A model generated the notes under the pieces. That model was given only the letters and a program-made list of their open reading frames with translations, made no database searches and was not told the DNA's origin. From Pseudomonadota bacterium (GTDB taxonomy: Bacteria; Pseudomonadota; Gammaproteobacteria; Xanthomonadales; Xanthomonadaceae): a stretch of DNA of 11,816 nt. Made by a program: the position numbers and the translations under genes. Positions 1-7,627 of the stretch are shown here, one piece after another; position 1 is the first letter of the stretch; every line of letters begins with the position of its first letter. The stretch spans positions 1 through 11,816 of the forward strand of contig JAEWZE010000192.1 of the NCBI GenBank assembly GCA_023395465.1, given 5' to 3'.

Positions 1-1
1 T

Positions 2-178
2 GCCCTGCGCGGCAGCGGGCGCAGGTCCTGTTTCGAAGAGACTCGGGCGCGCTGGCTTGCGGTCCTTGCTGTCCAAGGGCTTCCCCTGCTCTTTCCATGG
101 TCGGGCGATATCGTCAAGCATACTTCATCCCTCCTCCACACCGCTTCGGCCGACCGGCCACGCCTGACGACCCCGTGA
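2..178 (+). CDS. Possible 3' end of an upstream gene (partial, unidentified)
   Basis: This reading frame is open from the left edge and ends at a TGA (176-178) that overlaps the GTG start of the next gene as GTGA. The same 4-base stop/start arrangement occurs at two later junctions of this cluster. Third codon positions are mostly G or C, better than in the other two forward frames over this stretch. The roughly 58 visible residues include a hydrophobic patch (LAVLAVQGLPLLFPW) but match no family I recognise. It may be the tail of another T6SS gene, or the region may be non-coding leader. The call rests only on frame quality and the overlap. Confidence 0.28.
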   Translation, partial: ALRGSGRRSCFEETRARWLAVLAVQGLPLLFPWSGDIVKHTSSLLHTASADRPRLTTP

Positions 179-1014
179 TTGTCCTTTGGTTGGCCCTGTT
201 CTTCGTGCTGGCGTGCCTGCTGGCATGGCTTGCGTACTTCGCCGAGGCGCGCGAGCGGCTGTGGGTATCGATCATGGCTGGTCTGCGGGCAGTAGGCGGC
301 CGGCTCCTTCGCGCCGGCAGTTCGGGACTGCGCGGAGTGACGCGCACGGCGCGTGGCAGCCCGGCGTCCGCCATCGCCGACGACATCAGGCGCCATCGCC
401 GCCTGTTGCTCGCCCTGTTGCTGGTCATCGCGCTGCCGCCGGTGCTGGTGCTGGTGCTGCGCCGCGAAGTGATCCTGGACGGGTTCGAGGGCATCCAGAG
501 ACCGGTGGCGAGCGTCCGGATCGAGGAGCTTCTGCGGGGGGAGCGACTTGTCCCGCCACCTGCGCCGCCACCGCAGGTCTTCCTCACCGCGGAGGTCGAG
601 GCCGTGCGGCCGATGACGGCGACCGCCGACCGCAAGTGGGACCAGCTGGATGCCGAGTTCACCCAGCGGCTGCTGGCGATCTACCAGGTCATGCGGGAGC
701 AGCACGGCTACGAGATGGTGCTGGTGGAGGGCTACCGGAGCGCGGCACGCCAGGACCAGCTGGCCGCCCGCGGCCAGCACGTGACCCGGGCGCGCGGCGG
801 CCGCAGCTGGCACCAGTACGGTCTCGCGGCCGACAGTGCCTTCATCCGCGACGGCAAGCTCATCATCTCCGAGCGGGATCCCTGGGCCATGCGCGGCTAC
901 CAGCTGTACGGGCAGGTCGCGAAGGAGGCCGGTCTGGTCTGGGGCGGCGACTGGAAGAGCATCAAGGACCTCATGCACGTGGAACTGCGCCGCGAAGGGG
1001 TGATGCGGCGATAG
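175..1014 (+). CDS. tagX: Membrane-anchored M15 (VanY/endolysin-type) peptidase, TagX-like T6SS peptidoglycan hydrolase
   Basis: Predicted zinc metallopeptidase of family M15 that cuts peptidoglycan peptides. Numbering from the GTG at 175 (279 residues), the zinc-site pattern is complete: SWH at H213, D220 in the HxxxxxxD spacing, and a second histidine H268 in MHVEL. The conserved EGYRS arginine is R188, and WGGDW precedes the last histidine. Two hydrophobic segments (about 1-23 and 76-95) anchor the protein in the inner membrane, which would place the C-terminal peptidase domain in the periplasm. A longer ORF could start at ATG 97. I prefer GTG 175 because it opens directly on a membrane segment and overlaps an upstream stop as GTGA; neither start has a good ribosome site. 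TagX, an M15-type L,D-endopeptidase of Acinetobacter T6SS clusters, makes room in the wall for the secretion complex. The neighbouring PAAR, TssM and TagF genes support the same role here. A general D,D/L,D-peptidase is the alternative. The peptidase call is firm; the TagX name is by context and domain type. Confidence 0.82.
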   Translation: MIVLWLALFFVLACLLAWLAYFAEARERLWVSIMAGLRAVGGRLLRAGSSGLRGVTRTARGSPASAIADDIRRHRRLLLALLLVIALPPVLVLVLRREVILDGFEGIQRPVASVRIEELLRGERLVPPPAPPPQVFLTAEVEAVRPMTATADRKWDQLDAEFTQRLLAIYQVMREQHGYEMVLVEGYRSAARQDQLAARGQHVTRARGGRSWHQYGLAADSAFIRDGKLIISERDPWAMRGYQLYGQVAKEAGLVWGGDWKSIKDLMHVELRREGVMRR

Positions 1015-1065
1015 GGCTCTGCTATCGTTGGCCGCTGTTGATCCACGATGCCGATCCAGGGAACC

Positions 1066-1070
1066 AGGAG
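1066..1070 (+). promoter_or_regulatory. Shine-Dalgarno AGGAG deciding the PAAR gene start
   Basis: AGGAG lies 7 bases before the ATG at 1078. This selects that ATG over the in-frame ATG at 1048, which has no such site and would add ten residues (MPIQGTRRNI) before the PAAR domain. Confidence 0.7.
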
Positions 1071-1077
1071 AAACATC

Positions 1078-1338
1078 ATGTCGCGCCCTTTCATCCTGCT
1101 TGGCGATGCCTTGAGCCACGGCGGCAACGTCACGTCCGCTTCGGTCCAGAGCGATGTCGGCGGCGTGCCGATCGCCCGCATGGGGGACGCCTGCATCTGC
1201 GCCAAGCACGGCCCGACCACGATCGCCACCGGGGATCCGACCCTTATCATCGACGGCATGGCGGTGGCTCGCTCCGGGGACACCACCGCTTGCGGCGCAA
1301 CGCTGATTCCGGGGCAGATGACGACCGGACTCGGTTGA
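1078..1338 (+). CDS. PAAR-domain T6SS spike tip protein
   Basis: An 86-residue protein that is almost entirely one PAAR domain. PAAR proteins form a sharp metal-binding cone on the VgrG (TssI) spike and can carry effectors. Visible family signatures are GDALSHGGNV near the N-terminus (H14), ARMGD with C39 and C41, KHGP (H44), and ARSGDTTACG near the end (C72). H14, one of C39/C41, H44 and C72 are the likely metal ligands. There is no C-terminal toxin extension, so this is a minimal tip that could pair with separate cargo. The start is set by AGGAG 7 bases upstream. It lies 63 bases after the M15 peptidase gene and 88 before the next gene, on the same strand. No vgrG, adaptor or effector/immunity pair is beside it in the window. 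Confidence 0.93.
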   Translation: MSRPFILLGDALSHGGNVTSASVQSDVGGVPIARMGDACICAKHGPTTIATGDPTLIIDGMAVARSGDTTACGATLIPGQMTTGLG

Positions 1339-1397
1339 CCTGGCACCCGGGAGGCCGGGAGCGGGACACGCACCATCATCACGGAAGGGACGCGCGC

Positions 1398-1416
1398 TCC
1401 GGGAACAGGTCCCGGA
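1398..1416 (+). promoter_or_regulatory. Perfect 7-bp stem-loop just upstream of a ribosome site
   Basis: TCCGGGA (1398-1404) and TCCCGGA (1410-1416) pair perfectly around a 5-base loop, ACAGG. The hairpin ends 2 bases before the purine-rich AAAGGA (1419-1424) that serves the ATG at 1427. There is no U-run after it, so it does not look like an intrinsic terminator. It could modulate translation of the next gene or protect or mark a processed mRNA end between the PAAR gene and the downstream block. The pairing is seen directly; the function is inference. Confidence 0.45.
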
Positions 1417-1426
1417 TCAAAGGATC

Positions 1427-2857
1427 ATGAGCAGACTCCTGCGAATTTCGATATGGCTGCTGCTGACCATGCTGCTGGTCTGGGCACTGGTCATCGGCTA
1501 TTGGCGGATCGTCGGCGTCCGTCCGGATGTCGGTGACCTGGTCCTGTATCTGGGCGTGCTGCCCCTGGGCACGTTCGCAGTGCTCGCGCTGCTGAGGCGC
1601 GGGTTCGACGGCGCGCGCCGCAGGGCCTCGGACGCACAGGCAAAAGGCACGGAGCACGATGCTGTCGAAGCGGGCGACGGGAGTCCCGAGGTCGAACACA
1701 CCGCACCTGTGGCGATTCTCGCCGGGACGCTGCGCCTGCCGGCGGGGGGCGATGCGGCAACCGTGCTGGGCGCCCTCGGCACTCCGCTAGCGCCGCAGCT
1801 GCACAAGACGCTCAAGGACGGTTCTGGCTTTCCTGTGTTCGCCACTTGGGTGGAGGACGTCGATATCGACGCCGCTGCGCAGGCGCTGGAAGCGGCCGCC
1901 AGCGACCGCACGGACCTGCGCCTGGCGGCCGAGCAGCTGCGGGCCTTCGGCCTGCTGCTGCCCGTCGTGCAGGATCTGCTGGCGCAGGTTGTAGCCGAAG
2001 ACTGGCTTGCCAACCCGGCCGTCTCCCAGTTGCAGATGGCCATATTCCTGCCCTCCGAGTGGCCCGCTTCCATCCGGGAGCAGGTCGCGGCATGGGTCGC
2101 CGATGAGGCCCGGGCCTGCGGGGTGCCTTCAGGGCGCATGCACTGCCAGGCGCTGCCGGCCTCCGGAAGCGAGGAGATCTGGCGCCGTCTCGCGGAAGTG
2201 GCCCCGGCTCCCGCTCGACCGGCGACGACACCGGTCCTGCACCTTCTGGTGGCCTGTCATTCGCAGATCGGCGAACCCAGCGTCCAGCGGCTCGACCGGT
2301 CCGGTCACCTGCTTTCGGCACAACAGCCCGAAGGCATCGTGCCCGGTGAAGGCGCGGCGGGGGTGGTAATGCTTGCGGCCGGCCCGGATGGCGGTTTCGC
2401 CCTGCCACCCAGTGCCGTGCTTCGCGCGCAGGCCACGGCCCGGCAGGGCGTGTCCTGGCAGCCGCGCACGGCGATCCAGCAGATGCATGCGCTGCTCGAA
2501 CAGACGCTGGTCCGGGCGCCAGGCGCCACCGCCGCCGACGTGAAGTCGGTGGTCAGCGACGCCGACCTGCGCAAGTCCCGCGCGACCTCGGTGGCGGGTC
2601 TGCTCGCACAGTCGCTCGGCCACCTCGATCCGGAGACCGATTGCGTGGCGACGGGCGCGGGGTGCGGCCATACGGGCATCGTGTCGGCGCTGGCCCTGGT
2701 CGCCCTCGCCACCGAGCGGGTGGCGGCCACCGGCGCCCCGGTGCTCGCCCTGGGCGTTGCCGAAGCCGAGCAACGCACCATCGCCCTCTTCTCTCCTCCC
2801 GATCCGCCGGACACGAACGACGTGCCCGATCCCTCCGGCACAGCGCAGGCAACATGA
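1427..2857 (+). CDS. T6SS-linked membrane protein with a ketoacyl-synthase-like (thiolase-fold) C-terminal half
   Basis: 476 residues. Two hydrophobic segments (about 7-26 and 38-56) sit at the N-terminus, followed by a charged linker and a large soluble region. The second half resembles beta-ketoacyl-ACP synthases (thiolase superfamily). HLLVACHSQIGEPSVQRLD (272-290) is followed by the typical 'gRL..p.G..PGEgA' stretch (GIVPGEGAAGVVML, P306-E308), then GCGHTGIVSALALVALA with GHTG at 414-417, which matches the GHT(x)GA motif of these enzymes. A recognisable catalytic cysteine in an ACSS/TACTS context is not visible, and the first histidine region (HGT) reads SDADLRKSRATS, so catalysis is doubtful. 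It probably acts as a structural or binding protein at the inner membrane. AAAGGA is only 2 bases from the ATG. The TGA overlaps the tssM start as ATGA, implying coupled expression with TssM. The gene is real with high confidence; the fold is moderately supported and the role is unknown. Confidence 0.85.
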   Translation: MSRLLRISIWLLLTMLLVWALVIGYWRIVGVRPDVGDLVLYLGVLPLGTFAVLALLRRGFDGARRRASDAQAKGTEHDAVEAGDGSPEVEHTAPVAILAGTLRLPAGGDAATVLGALGTPLAPQLHKTLKDGSGFPVFATWVEDVDIDAAAQALEAAASDRTDLRLAAEQLRAFGLLLPVVQDLLAQVVAEDWLANPAVSQLQMAIFLPSEWPASIREQVAAWVADEARACGVPSGRMHCQALPASGSEEIWRRLAEVAPAPARPATTPVLHLLVACHSQIGEPSVQRLDRSGHLLSAQQPEGIVPGEGAAGVVMLAAGPDGGFALPPSAVLRAQATARQGVSWQPRTAIQQMHALLEQTLVRAPGATAADVKSVVSDADLRKSRATSVAGLLAQSLGHLDPETDCVATGAGCGHTGIVSALALVALATERVAATGAPVLALGVAEAEQRTIALFSPPDPPDTNDVPDPSGTAQAT

Positions 2858-5800
2858 GCAGACTCCGCTATTTCCTGACCGACTATCGAACCATCGCCGC
2901 GCTCGGCCTGCTGCTCGCCGGCGCCACCCTGTTCCTCGGGGTTGAAGGCATGAAACAGGTGGGCTTCTGGATGCTGGTCGTGGGCGCGCTGCTCGCGCTG
3001 GCCTGGCTCGTGATCTGGGCGGTGCGCCGGATCCGCGCCCGCCGCGCCGGGGGCAAGCTCGACGAGATGATGCGCGACCAGGCCGACACCGCGGTCGCGC
3101 ATGCGAGGCCCGCCACCCGCGCGGACACCGAGGTCCTGCGTGAGAAGATGCTCGATGCGGTCAAGGCCATCAAGACCTCCCGCCTCGGCCAGGCCCGTGG
3201 CACGGCCGCGCTCTACGAACTGCCCTGGTACGTGATCATCGGCAACCCCGCGGCGGGCAAGAGCACCGCGGTGCTGAACTCGGGCCTGCAGTTTCCGTTC
3301 GAGGACAGCCGCAGCAACGTCGTCCACGGCATCGGCGGTACCCGCAACTGCGACTGGTACTTCACCACCGAGGGCATCGTCCTCGACACCGCGGGGCGCT
3401 ACACCGTCAGCCTGGAGGATCGTCTGGACTGGCTGACCTTCCTCGACCTGCTGCGCACCAACCGCCCCATGGCGCCGATCAATGGCGTGATCATTGCGGC
3501 GAGCATCGCCGAGCTCACCGGCAGCAAGCCCGAGTTCGCGATCGAGCTGGCCAAGAACCTGCGCCAGCGGGTGCAGGAACTGACCGAACGCCTGGAGGTG
3601 TTCGCACCGGTCTATGTAGTCTTCACCAAGGCCGACCTGATTGCCGGCTTCTCGGAGTTCTTCAGCACGCTGGACCCTTCCGAGCGGGAGAACGGCTGGG
3701 GCGCCACCCTGCCCTACGAAGCGGGCGGCCAGGCCGACGCGCTGGCCGCGTTCGACACGCACTTCGACATCCTCTCCGATGGCCTGAAGGAAGTCGCGCT
3801 GTCGCAGCTTGGCATCCGCCGGGGTCAGGAATCGGGTCCGGCGCTGTTGACCTTGCCTTTGGAATTCGCGGCGATCAAGCCTGCCCTGCGCACCTTCATC
3901 GCGACGCTGTTCGAGGAGAACCCCTACCAGTTCAAGCCGGTGTTCCGTGGGTTCTACTTCACCAGCGCGATCCAGGAGGGCGCGTCGGTCCACCGCGCCT
4001 CCGAACGCATCTCGCGGCAGTTCGACCTGGCTCCGGCAACCGCCACCGCGACGACCCCGGCCGAACCGGTCTCGCAGAACGGATTCTTCCTGCAGGGCCT
4101 GTTCCGAAAGGTGATCTTCGCCGACCGCCAACTGGTCAAGCAGCACTCCACGCCGCGGCGCACGCGGCTGCGCTATGCGTCCTTCTTCGGTGCCGCGATC
4201 GTCCTGGCAGTGGTGCTGGCGGGCTGGGCCTGGTCCTACACGTCCAATCGCCAGCTGGCGACCAACGTCGCGGCCGACCTGGAAAAGGCGGTGGAGGTGC
4301 AACGCGGACGCGTGGACCTGAAGTCGCGGATCGAGGCGCTGCTGATCCTGCAGCAGCGGCTGGAGCAATTGCACCACTACCGCAAGGACAAGCCGCTCTC
4401 GCTGGGCCTGGGCCTCTACCAGGGCGATCGCCTGGAGGAGAAGCTGCGCCGCGAGTATTTCAACGGCATGCGCCAGATCATGCTGCAGCCGGTGACGCAG
4501 CGGCTCGAGACCTTCCTCGGCGAAGTGGTCGCCACCGGTGGCGTCAGCCCCGGCCCGGAGGCAGCGGCGCAAGCAGCGTCGCCGCAGCCGGAGGACCCCG
4601 GTGACACGCTGTACCAGGAGGCGTCCGCCACTCGATCCGACGATGCCTATGCGGCACTCAAGGCCTACCTGATGCTCGGCGACCGCTCCCGCGTCGAGTT
4701 CAGCTCGCTGTCGTCGGAACTCACCCGCTTCTGGCGCCACTGGCTGGAAGCAAACCGCGGCCAGATGACCCGGGAGGAAATGGTCCGCAACGCGGAACGG
4801 CTGATGACGTTCTACGTTTCGCAGTCCTCTTCGCCCGACTGGCCTGAGATCGAGACCAAGTTCGCCCTGGTGGACGACTCCCGCAACCTGCTTCGCGAGG
4901 TCATGAAGGGCAAGCCCGCGGTCGAACGCGTTTACGCCGACGTCAAGACCCGAGCCGCCAGCCGGTTCCCCACCATCACGGTGGACTACCTCGTGGGGCA
5001 GGACATCAACAAGGGCGCGATCACGGGCAACTATGCGATCTCGGGCGCCTTCTCGCGCGCGGCCTGGGAAGGCTACGTCGAGGACGCGATCAACGAGGCG
5101 GCCAACAAGCAGCTCAACACCACCGACTGGGTGCTCGAGACCAGCGCGCCCACCGACCTGACCATCGCCGGCAGCCCCGAGCACATCGCCCAGGAACTGA
5201 CCGGGATGTACAAGGCCGAGTACGCCCGCGAATGGCGGCGCTTCGTCGACAACATCGCCATTGCCGAATTCCCGACCTTCGATGCGGCGGTAACGCGCAT
5301 GAACAGCCTGGGTGACCCGCGCAACTCGCCTCTGCTGAAACTCATGGGCGCGATCAACGAGAACACCATCTGGGACAATCCCAAGGCCCAGAGCGAGCTG
5401 ATGGGCAAGGCGCGCGAAGGTGTGATCGGCTGGTTCGAGCGGGTGATCATGCGTCGCAACCCGACCGCGATCCCGGTGCGCATCGACCCGCAGACCGGGC
5501 GCAAGGAACCCGTACCGCCAGGACCCGTCGGTCGCGAATTCGCCGGCGTCGCCCGCCTGATGACGCAACGCGACGGCTCCACCTCGATGTTCGATGCTTA
5601 CCTCGACACGTTGGCAGGCATTCGCACCCGCCTCAACGCGATCCGCACCCAGGGCGCGACGGGCGCCGGGGCGAGCAAGCTGATGCAGGATACGCTGGCT
5701 TCGGGGTCGGAGCTGTCGCAGGCGCTCAAGCTCGTGGACGAACAGATGCTCGACGGCATCGAGGACGCGCAGCGGCAGTCGTTGCGCAACCTGCTGCTGC

Positions 5801-6648
5801 GTCCTCTGACCCAGACCTACGCCGCGCTTGTCGGCCCGACTGAAACCGAGCTCAACCAGGTCTGGTCCGCACAGGTCCACCAGCCGTTCGAAACAGGCAT
5901 CGGGCAGCGCTACCCTTTCGCCACGGGCGCGTCGGTCGAGGCCATCCAGACGGACATCGAGCAAGTGTTCGGACCCAACGGCAGCGTGGCGCAGTTCAGC
6001 AAAGACACGCTGGGCAGCCTGGTGACCCGCCGCGGCAACGCGCTGGAGCCGGCGCGCTGGGCGGACATCGGCATCGCGTTGTCTGGCGACTTCCTGTCCG
6101 GGTACCCAACCTGGGTGGCGCCGCTCGGCCAGGTTGGTTCGGCAGGCGGTTCGGCGGGTGGTCCCGCGCAGCAGGTGTTCCGCATCCAGCCCCAGCCGGT
6201 CTCGGGACTCAACGAATACTCCATCGAGATTGACGGCCAGGTGCTACGTTATCGCAACACGCCGCCGCAATGGCAGACCTTCCGCTGGCCGGGTCCAGGC
6301 ACCCCTGGCGTGCGCGTTTCGGCGGTCGATGCGCGCGGGCAGACGGTCGAATTCCTCAACGCCCCGGGCAGCGAGGGCCTGGGCCGGCTGTTCGAGGCCG
6401 CCGACCAGCGCACCATCGGCGACGGCCACTACCAGTTGACCTGGCAGGCGGGAACCAGCCCCGCGATCACGGTCGAGCTGCAGCTCGTCGCCGCGCCCGT
6501 GCAGGCGAACAGCGGTGGCAGCGCCGCCGGCCTCACCGCCAGCAGCATGCGCGGACTGCGCCTGCCGGCGACGATCACAGCGGGCCCGCAGCGACCTGCG
6601 CAACCGGCGGACGGCGAGCCGGTCGCGCCCGCGGAGGTGGCACCATGA
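2854..6648 (+). CDS. tssM: T6SS inner-membrane core protein TssM (IcmF family)
   Basis: 1264 residues, a normal length for TssM. It spans the inner membrane and, with TssL and the lipoprotein TssJ, forms the trans-envelope channel base of the T6SS. Two N-terminal membrane segments (about 13-30 and 36-57) precede a cytoplasmic GTPase-like domain. That domain has an intact Walker A, GNPAAGKST (130-138), the DTAG motif at 178-181 and TKAD at 258-261. A third membrane segment (443-461) leads to the large periplasmic region. A Gly/Ser-rich linker near 1095 precedes the IcmF C-terminal beta domain starting near V1108 (VFRIQPQ... IDGQVLRY). The start is the ATG within ATGA shared with the previous gene, not the in-frame ATG at 2641, which would add 71 arginine-rich residues lying over the previous gene. 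The stop overlaps tagF as ATGA. Unlike TssM proteins with a degraded P-loop, this one could bind and hydrolyse nucleotide. Confidence 0.97.
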   Translation: MSRLRYFLTDYRTIAALGLLLAGATLFLGVEGMKQVGFWMLVVGALLALAWLVIWAVRRIRARRAGGKLDEMMRDQADTAVAHARPATRADTEVLREKMLDAVKAIKTSRLGQARGTAALYELPWYVIIGNPAAGKSTAVLNSGLQFPFEDSRSNVVHGIGGTRNCDWYFTTEGIVLDTAGRYTVSLEDRLDWLTFLDLLRTNRPMAPINGVIIAASIAELTGSKPEFAIELAKNLRQRVQELTERLEVFAPVYVVFTKADLIAGFSEFFSTLDPSERENGWGATLPYEAGGQADALAAFDTHFDILSDGLKEVALSQLGIRRGQESGPALLTLPLEFAAIKPALRTFIATLFEENPYQFKPVFRGFYFTSAIQEGASVHRASERISRQFDLAPATATATTPAEPVSQNGFFLQGLFRKVIFADRQLVKQHSTPRRTRLRYASFFGAAIVLAVVLAGWAWSYTSNRQLATNVAADLEKAVEVQRGRVDLKSRIEALLILQQRLEQLHHYRKDKPLSLGLGLYQGDRLEEKLRREYFNGMRQIMLQPVTQRLETFLGEVVATGGVSPGPEAAAQAASPQPEDPGDTLYQEASATRSDDAYAALKAYLMLGDRSRVEFSSLSSELTRFWRHWLEANRGQMTREEMVRNAERLMTFYVSQSSSPDWPEIETKFALVDDSRNLLREVMKGKPAVERVYADVKTRAASRFPTITVDYLVGQDINKGAITGNYAISGAFSRAAWEGYVEDAINEAANKQLNTTDWVLETSAPTDLTIAGSPEHIAQELTGMYKAEYAREWRRFVDNIAIAEFPTFDAAVTRMNSLGDPRNSPLLKLMGAINENTIWDNPKAQSELMGKAREGVIGWFERVIMRRNPTAIPVRIDPQTGRKEPVPPGPVGREFAGVARLMTQRDGSTSMFDAYLDTLAGIRTRLNAIRTQGATGAGASKLMQDTLASGSELSQALKLVDEQMLDGIEDAQRQSLRNLLLRPLTQTYAALVGPTETELNQVWSAQVHQPFETGIGQRYPFATGASVEAIQTDIEQVFGPNGSVAQFSKDTLGSLVTRRGNALEPARWADIGIALSGDFLSGYPTWVAPLGQVGSAGGSAGGPAQQVFRIQPQPVSGLNEYSIEIDGQVLRYRNTPPQWQTFRWPGPGTPGVRVSAVDARGQTVEFLNAPGSEGLGRLFEAADQRTIGDGHYQLTWQAGTSPAITVELQLVAAPVQANSGGSAAGLTASSMRGLRLPATITAGPQRPAQPADGEPVAPAEVAP
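6633..6637 (+). promoter_or_regulatory. Shine-Dalgarno GGAGG for tagF
   Basis: GGAGG lies inside the end of tssM, 7 bases before the ATG at 6645. It fixes the tagF start in the ATGA overlap and rules out longer upstream readings of that frame. Confidence 0.75.
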
Positions 6649-7625
6649 GCGAGGTGGCGATTCCCGTCAGCTATTTCGGAAAGTTGCCCTCGCGCGGCGA
6701 TTTCGTCCGGACGCCGGACAACCACCAGTTGATGCACCTGCTCGACCGCTGGGCGGGCGAGGGTCTGGAGCTGCTGAGCCGGGACGTTGCCTGGAAGCAG
6801 ACCTACGAGTCCGCGCAGGCGCTGCAGTTCGCCTTCCTGGGCCCACGCAACCGCCTGGCGATCGCCGGCCACATGCTGCCGAGTCGCGATGCATCCGATC
6901 GCAGGTTCCCGTTCATGGCAGCCACGCACCTGCAGGTACAGCCGTCGCCCGAGTTCGTCGCCCGCAGCCCCTTGGCCTTCTCGCGCCTGTGGGTGTCGCT
7001 GTCGCGCATGGCGCGGGCGGCGGTGACGGCCGACGACGCGACCGACGCGCTGCGCCAGATCGCGGAAAGCCGCTTCTCGCTCAATCCTGCGCCCGCCGCC
7101 TACGAGGCCTCCTTCCAGGATTACCTGGACATGCAGGTGCTGGACTCGCTGGAGGACTCGCTGGCTGGCGCCGGCCACGGGCGCGTGGCCCTGAAGTGGG
7201 CGCTGCCGGCGCTCGGCCTCCTGCTGCAGCCGGCACTGGGCGGTGCCTCGATGCCCATCGACAAGGGCCTGTCCCTGCCGCTGCCGCAGGACCCCCTGTA
7301 CCGCCCGCTCGCTGCCGGGTTCTGGCTCGATCTGATGTCCGGCTTCCTGACGCGCGCCGACGTGGAACTGGCCTTGCTCATCAACGAAGGCGAGCGTCCG
7401 CGCCTGGTGGTCGGGTTCAACGGCGCCGATGGCCGCATCCTGCACAGCGCGCTCGACCCCAAGATCGCCGCCGAGCGCCTGATCGACATCGACAACGCCG
7501 AATGGGTCGAGGACCAGCTGCAGGGCGACTACGCCTTGAACAAGCTCGCCAGCTATCTCGACCGAGGCGATCTGTCGCTGCGGTCGGCGCGACAGATCTT
7601 CCGCGAAACGTTTCTCGGAGCATGA
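6645..7625 (+). CDS. tagF: T6SS-associated regulator TagF
   Basis: 326 residues of the TagF/DUF2094 family. The N-terminal signature YFGKLPSRGDFVR (10-22) is diagnostic, and the family's D-x-x-x-R-x-FP motif appears as DASDRRFP (82-89). The segment after about residue 150 is a C-terminal extension, more variable across the family. In Pseudomonas, TagF is a cytoplasmic post-translational repressor of T6SS firing, acting through the Fha scaffold and in parallel with the PpkA/PppA phosphorylation switch. No Fha, PpkA or PppA gene is in this window, so whether the same route exists here cannot be told. The start is fixed by GGAGG at 6633-6637. The ATG overlaps the tssM stop (ATGA), and the following gene begins within or just after the stop codon, so TagF is likely made in proportion to TssM. 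Confidence 0.95.
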   Translation: MSEVAIPVSYFGKLPSRGDFVRTPDNHQLMHLLDRWAGEGLELLSRDVAWKQTYESAQALQFAFLGPRNRLAIAGHMLPSRDASDRRFPFMAATHLQVQPSPEFVARSPLAFSRLWVSLSRMARAAVTADDATDALRQIAESRFSLNPAPAAYEASFQDYLDMQVLDSLEDSLAGAGHGRVALKWALPALGLLLQPALGGASMPIDKGLSLPLPQDPLYRPLAAGFWLDLMSGFLTRADVELALLINEGERPRLVVGFNGADGRILHSALDPKIAAERLIDIDNAEWVEDQLQGDYALNKLASYLDRGDLSLRSARQIFRETFLGA

Positions 7626-7627
7626 AC

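Noticed and set aside
186..1430. A 414-codon plus-strand frame across the M15 and PAAR genes
   Set aside because: Arg/Gly/Pro/Ala-rich low-information product that overlaps two genes with clear conserved motifs; a GC shadow.
2641..2853. Longer N-terminus for TssM starting at the ATG at 2641
   Set aside because: The extra 71 residues are arginine-rich with no membrane segment and lie wholly over the end of the previous gene; the ATG at 2854 starts right before the first membrane segment.
2305..5964. A 1219-codon open frame on the minus strand lying over tssM
   Set aside because: The product is a run of Arg/Gly/Ala/Asp/His-rich sequence without domains. The opposite strand is a full-length TssM with intact motifs. 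Long antisense open frames are expected where third positions are almost all G or C.
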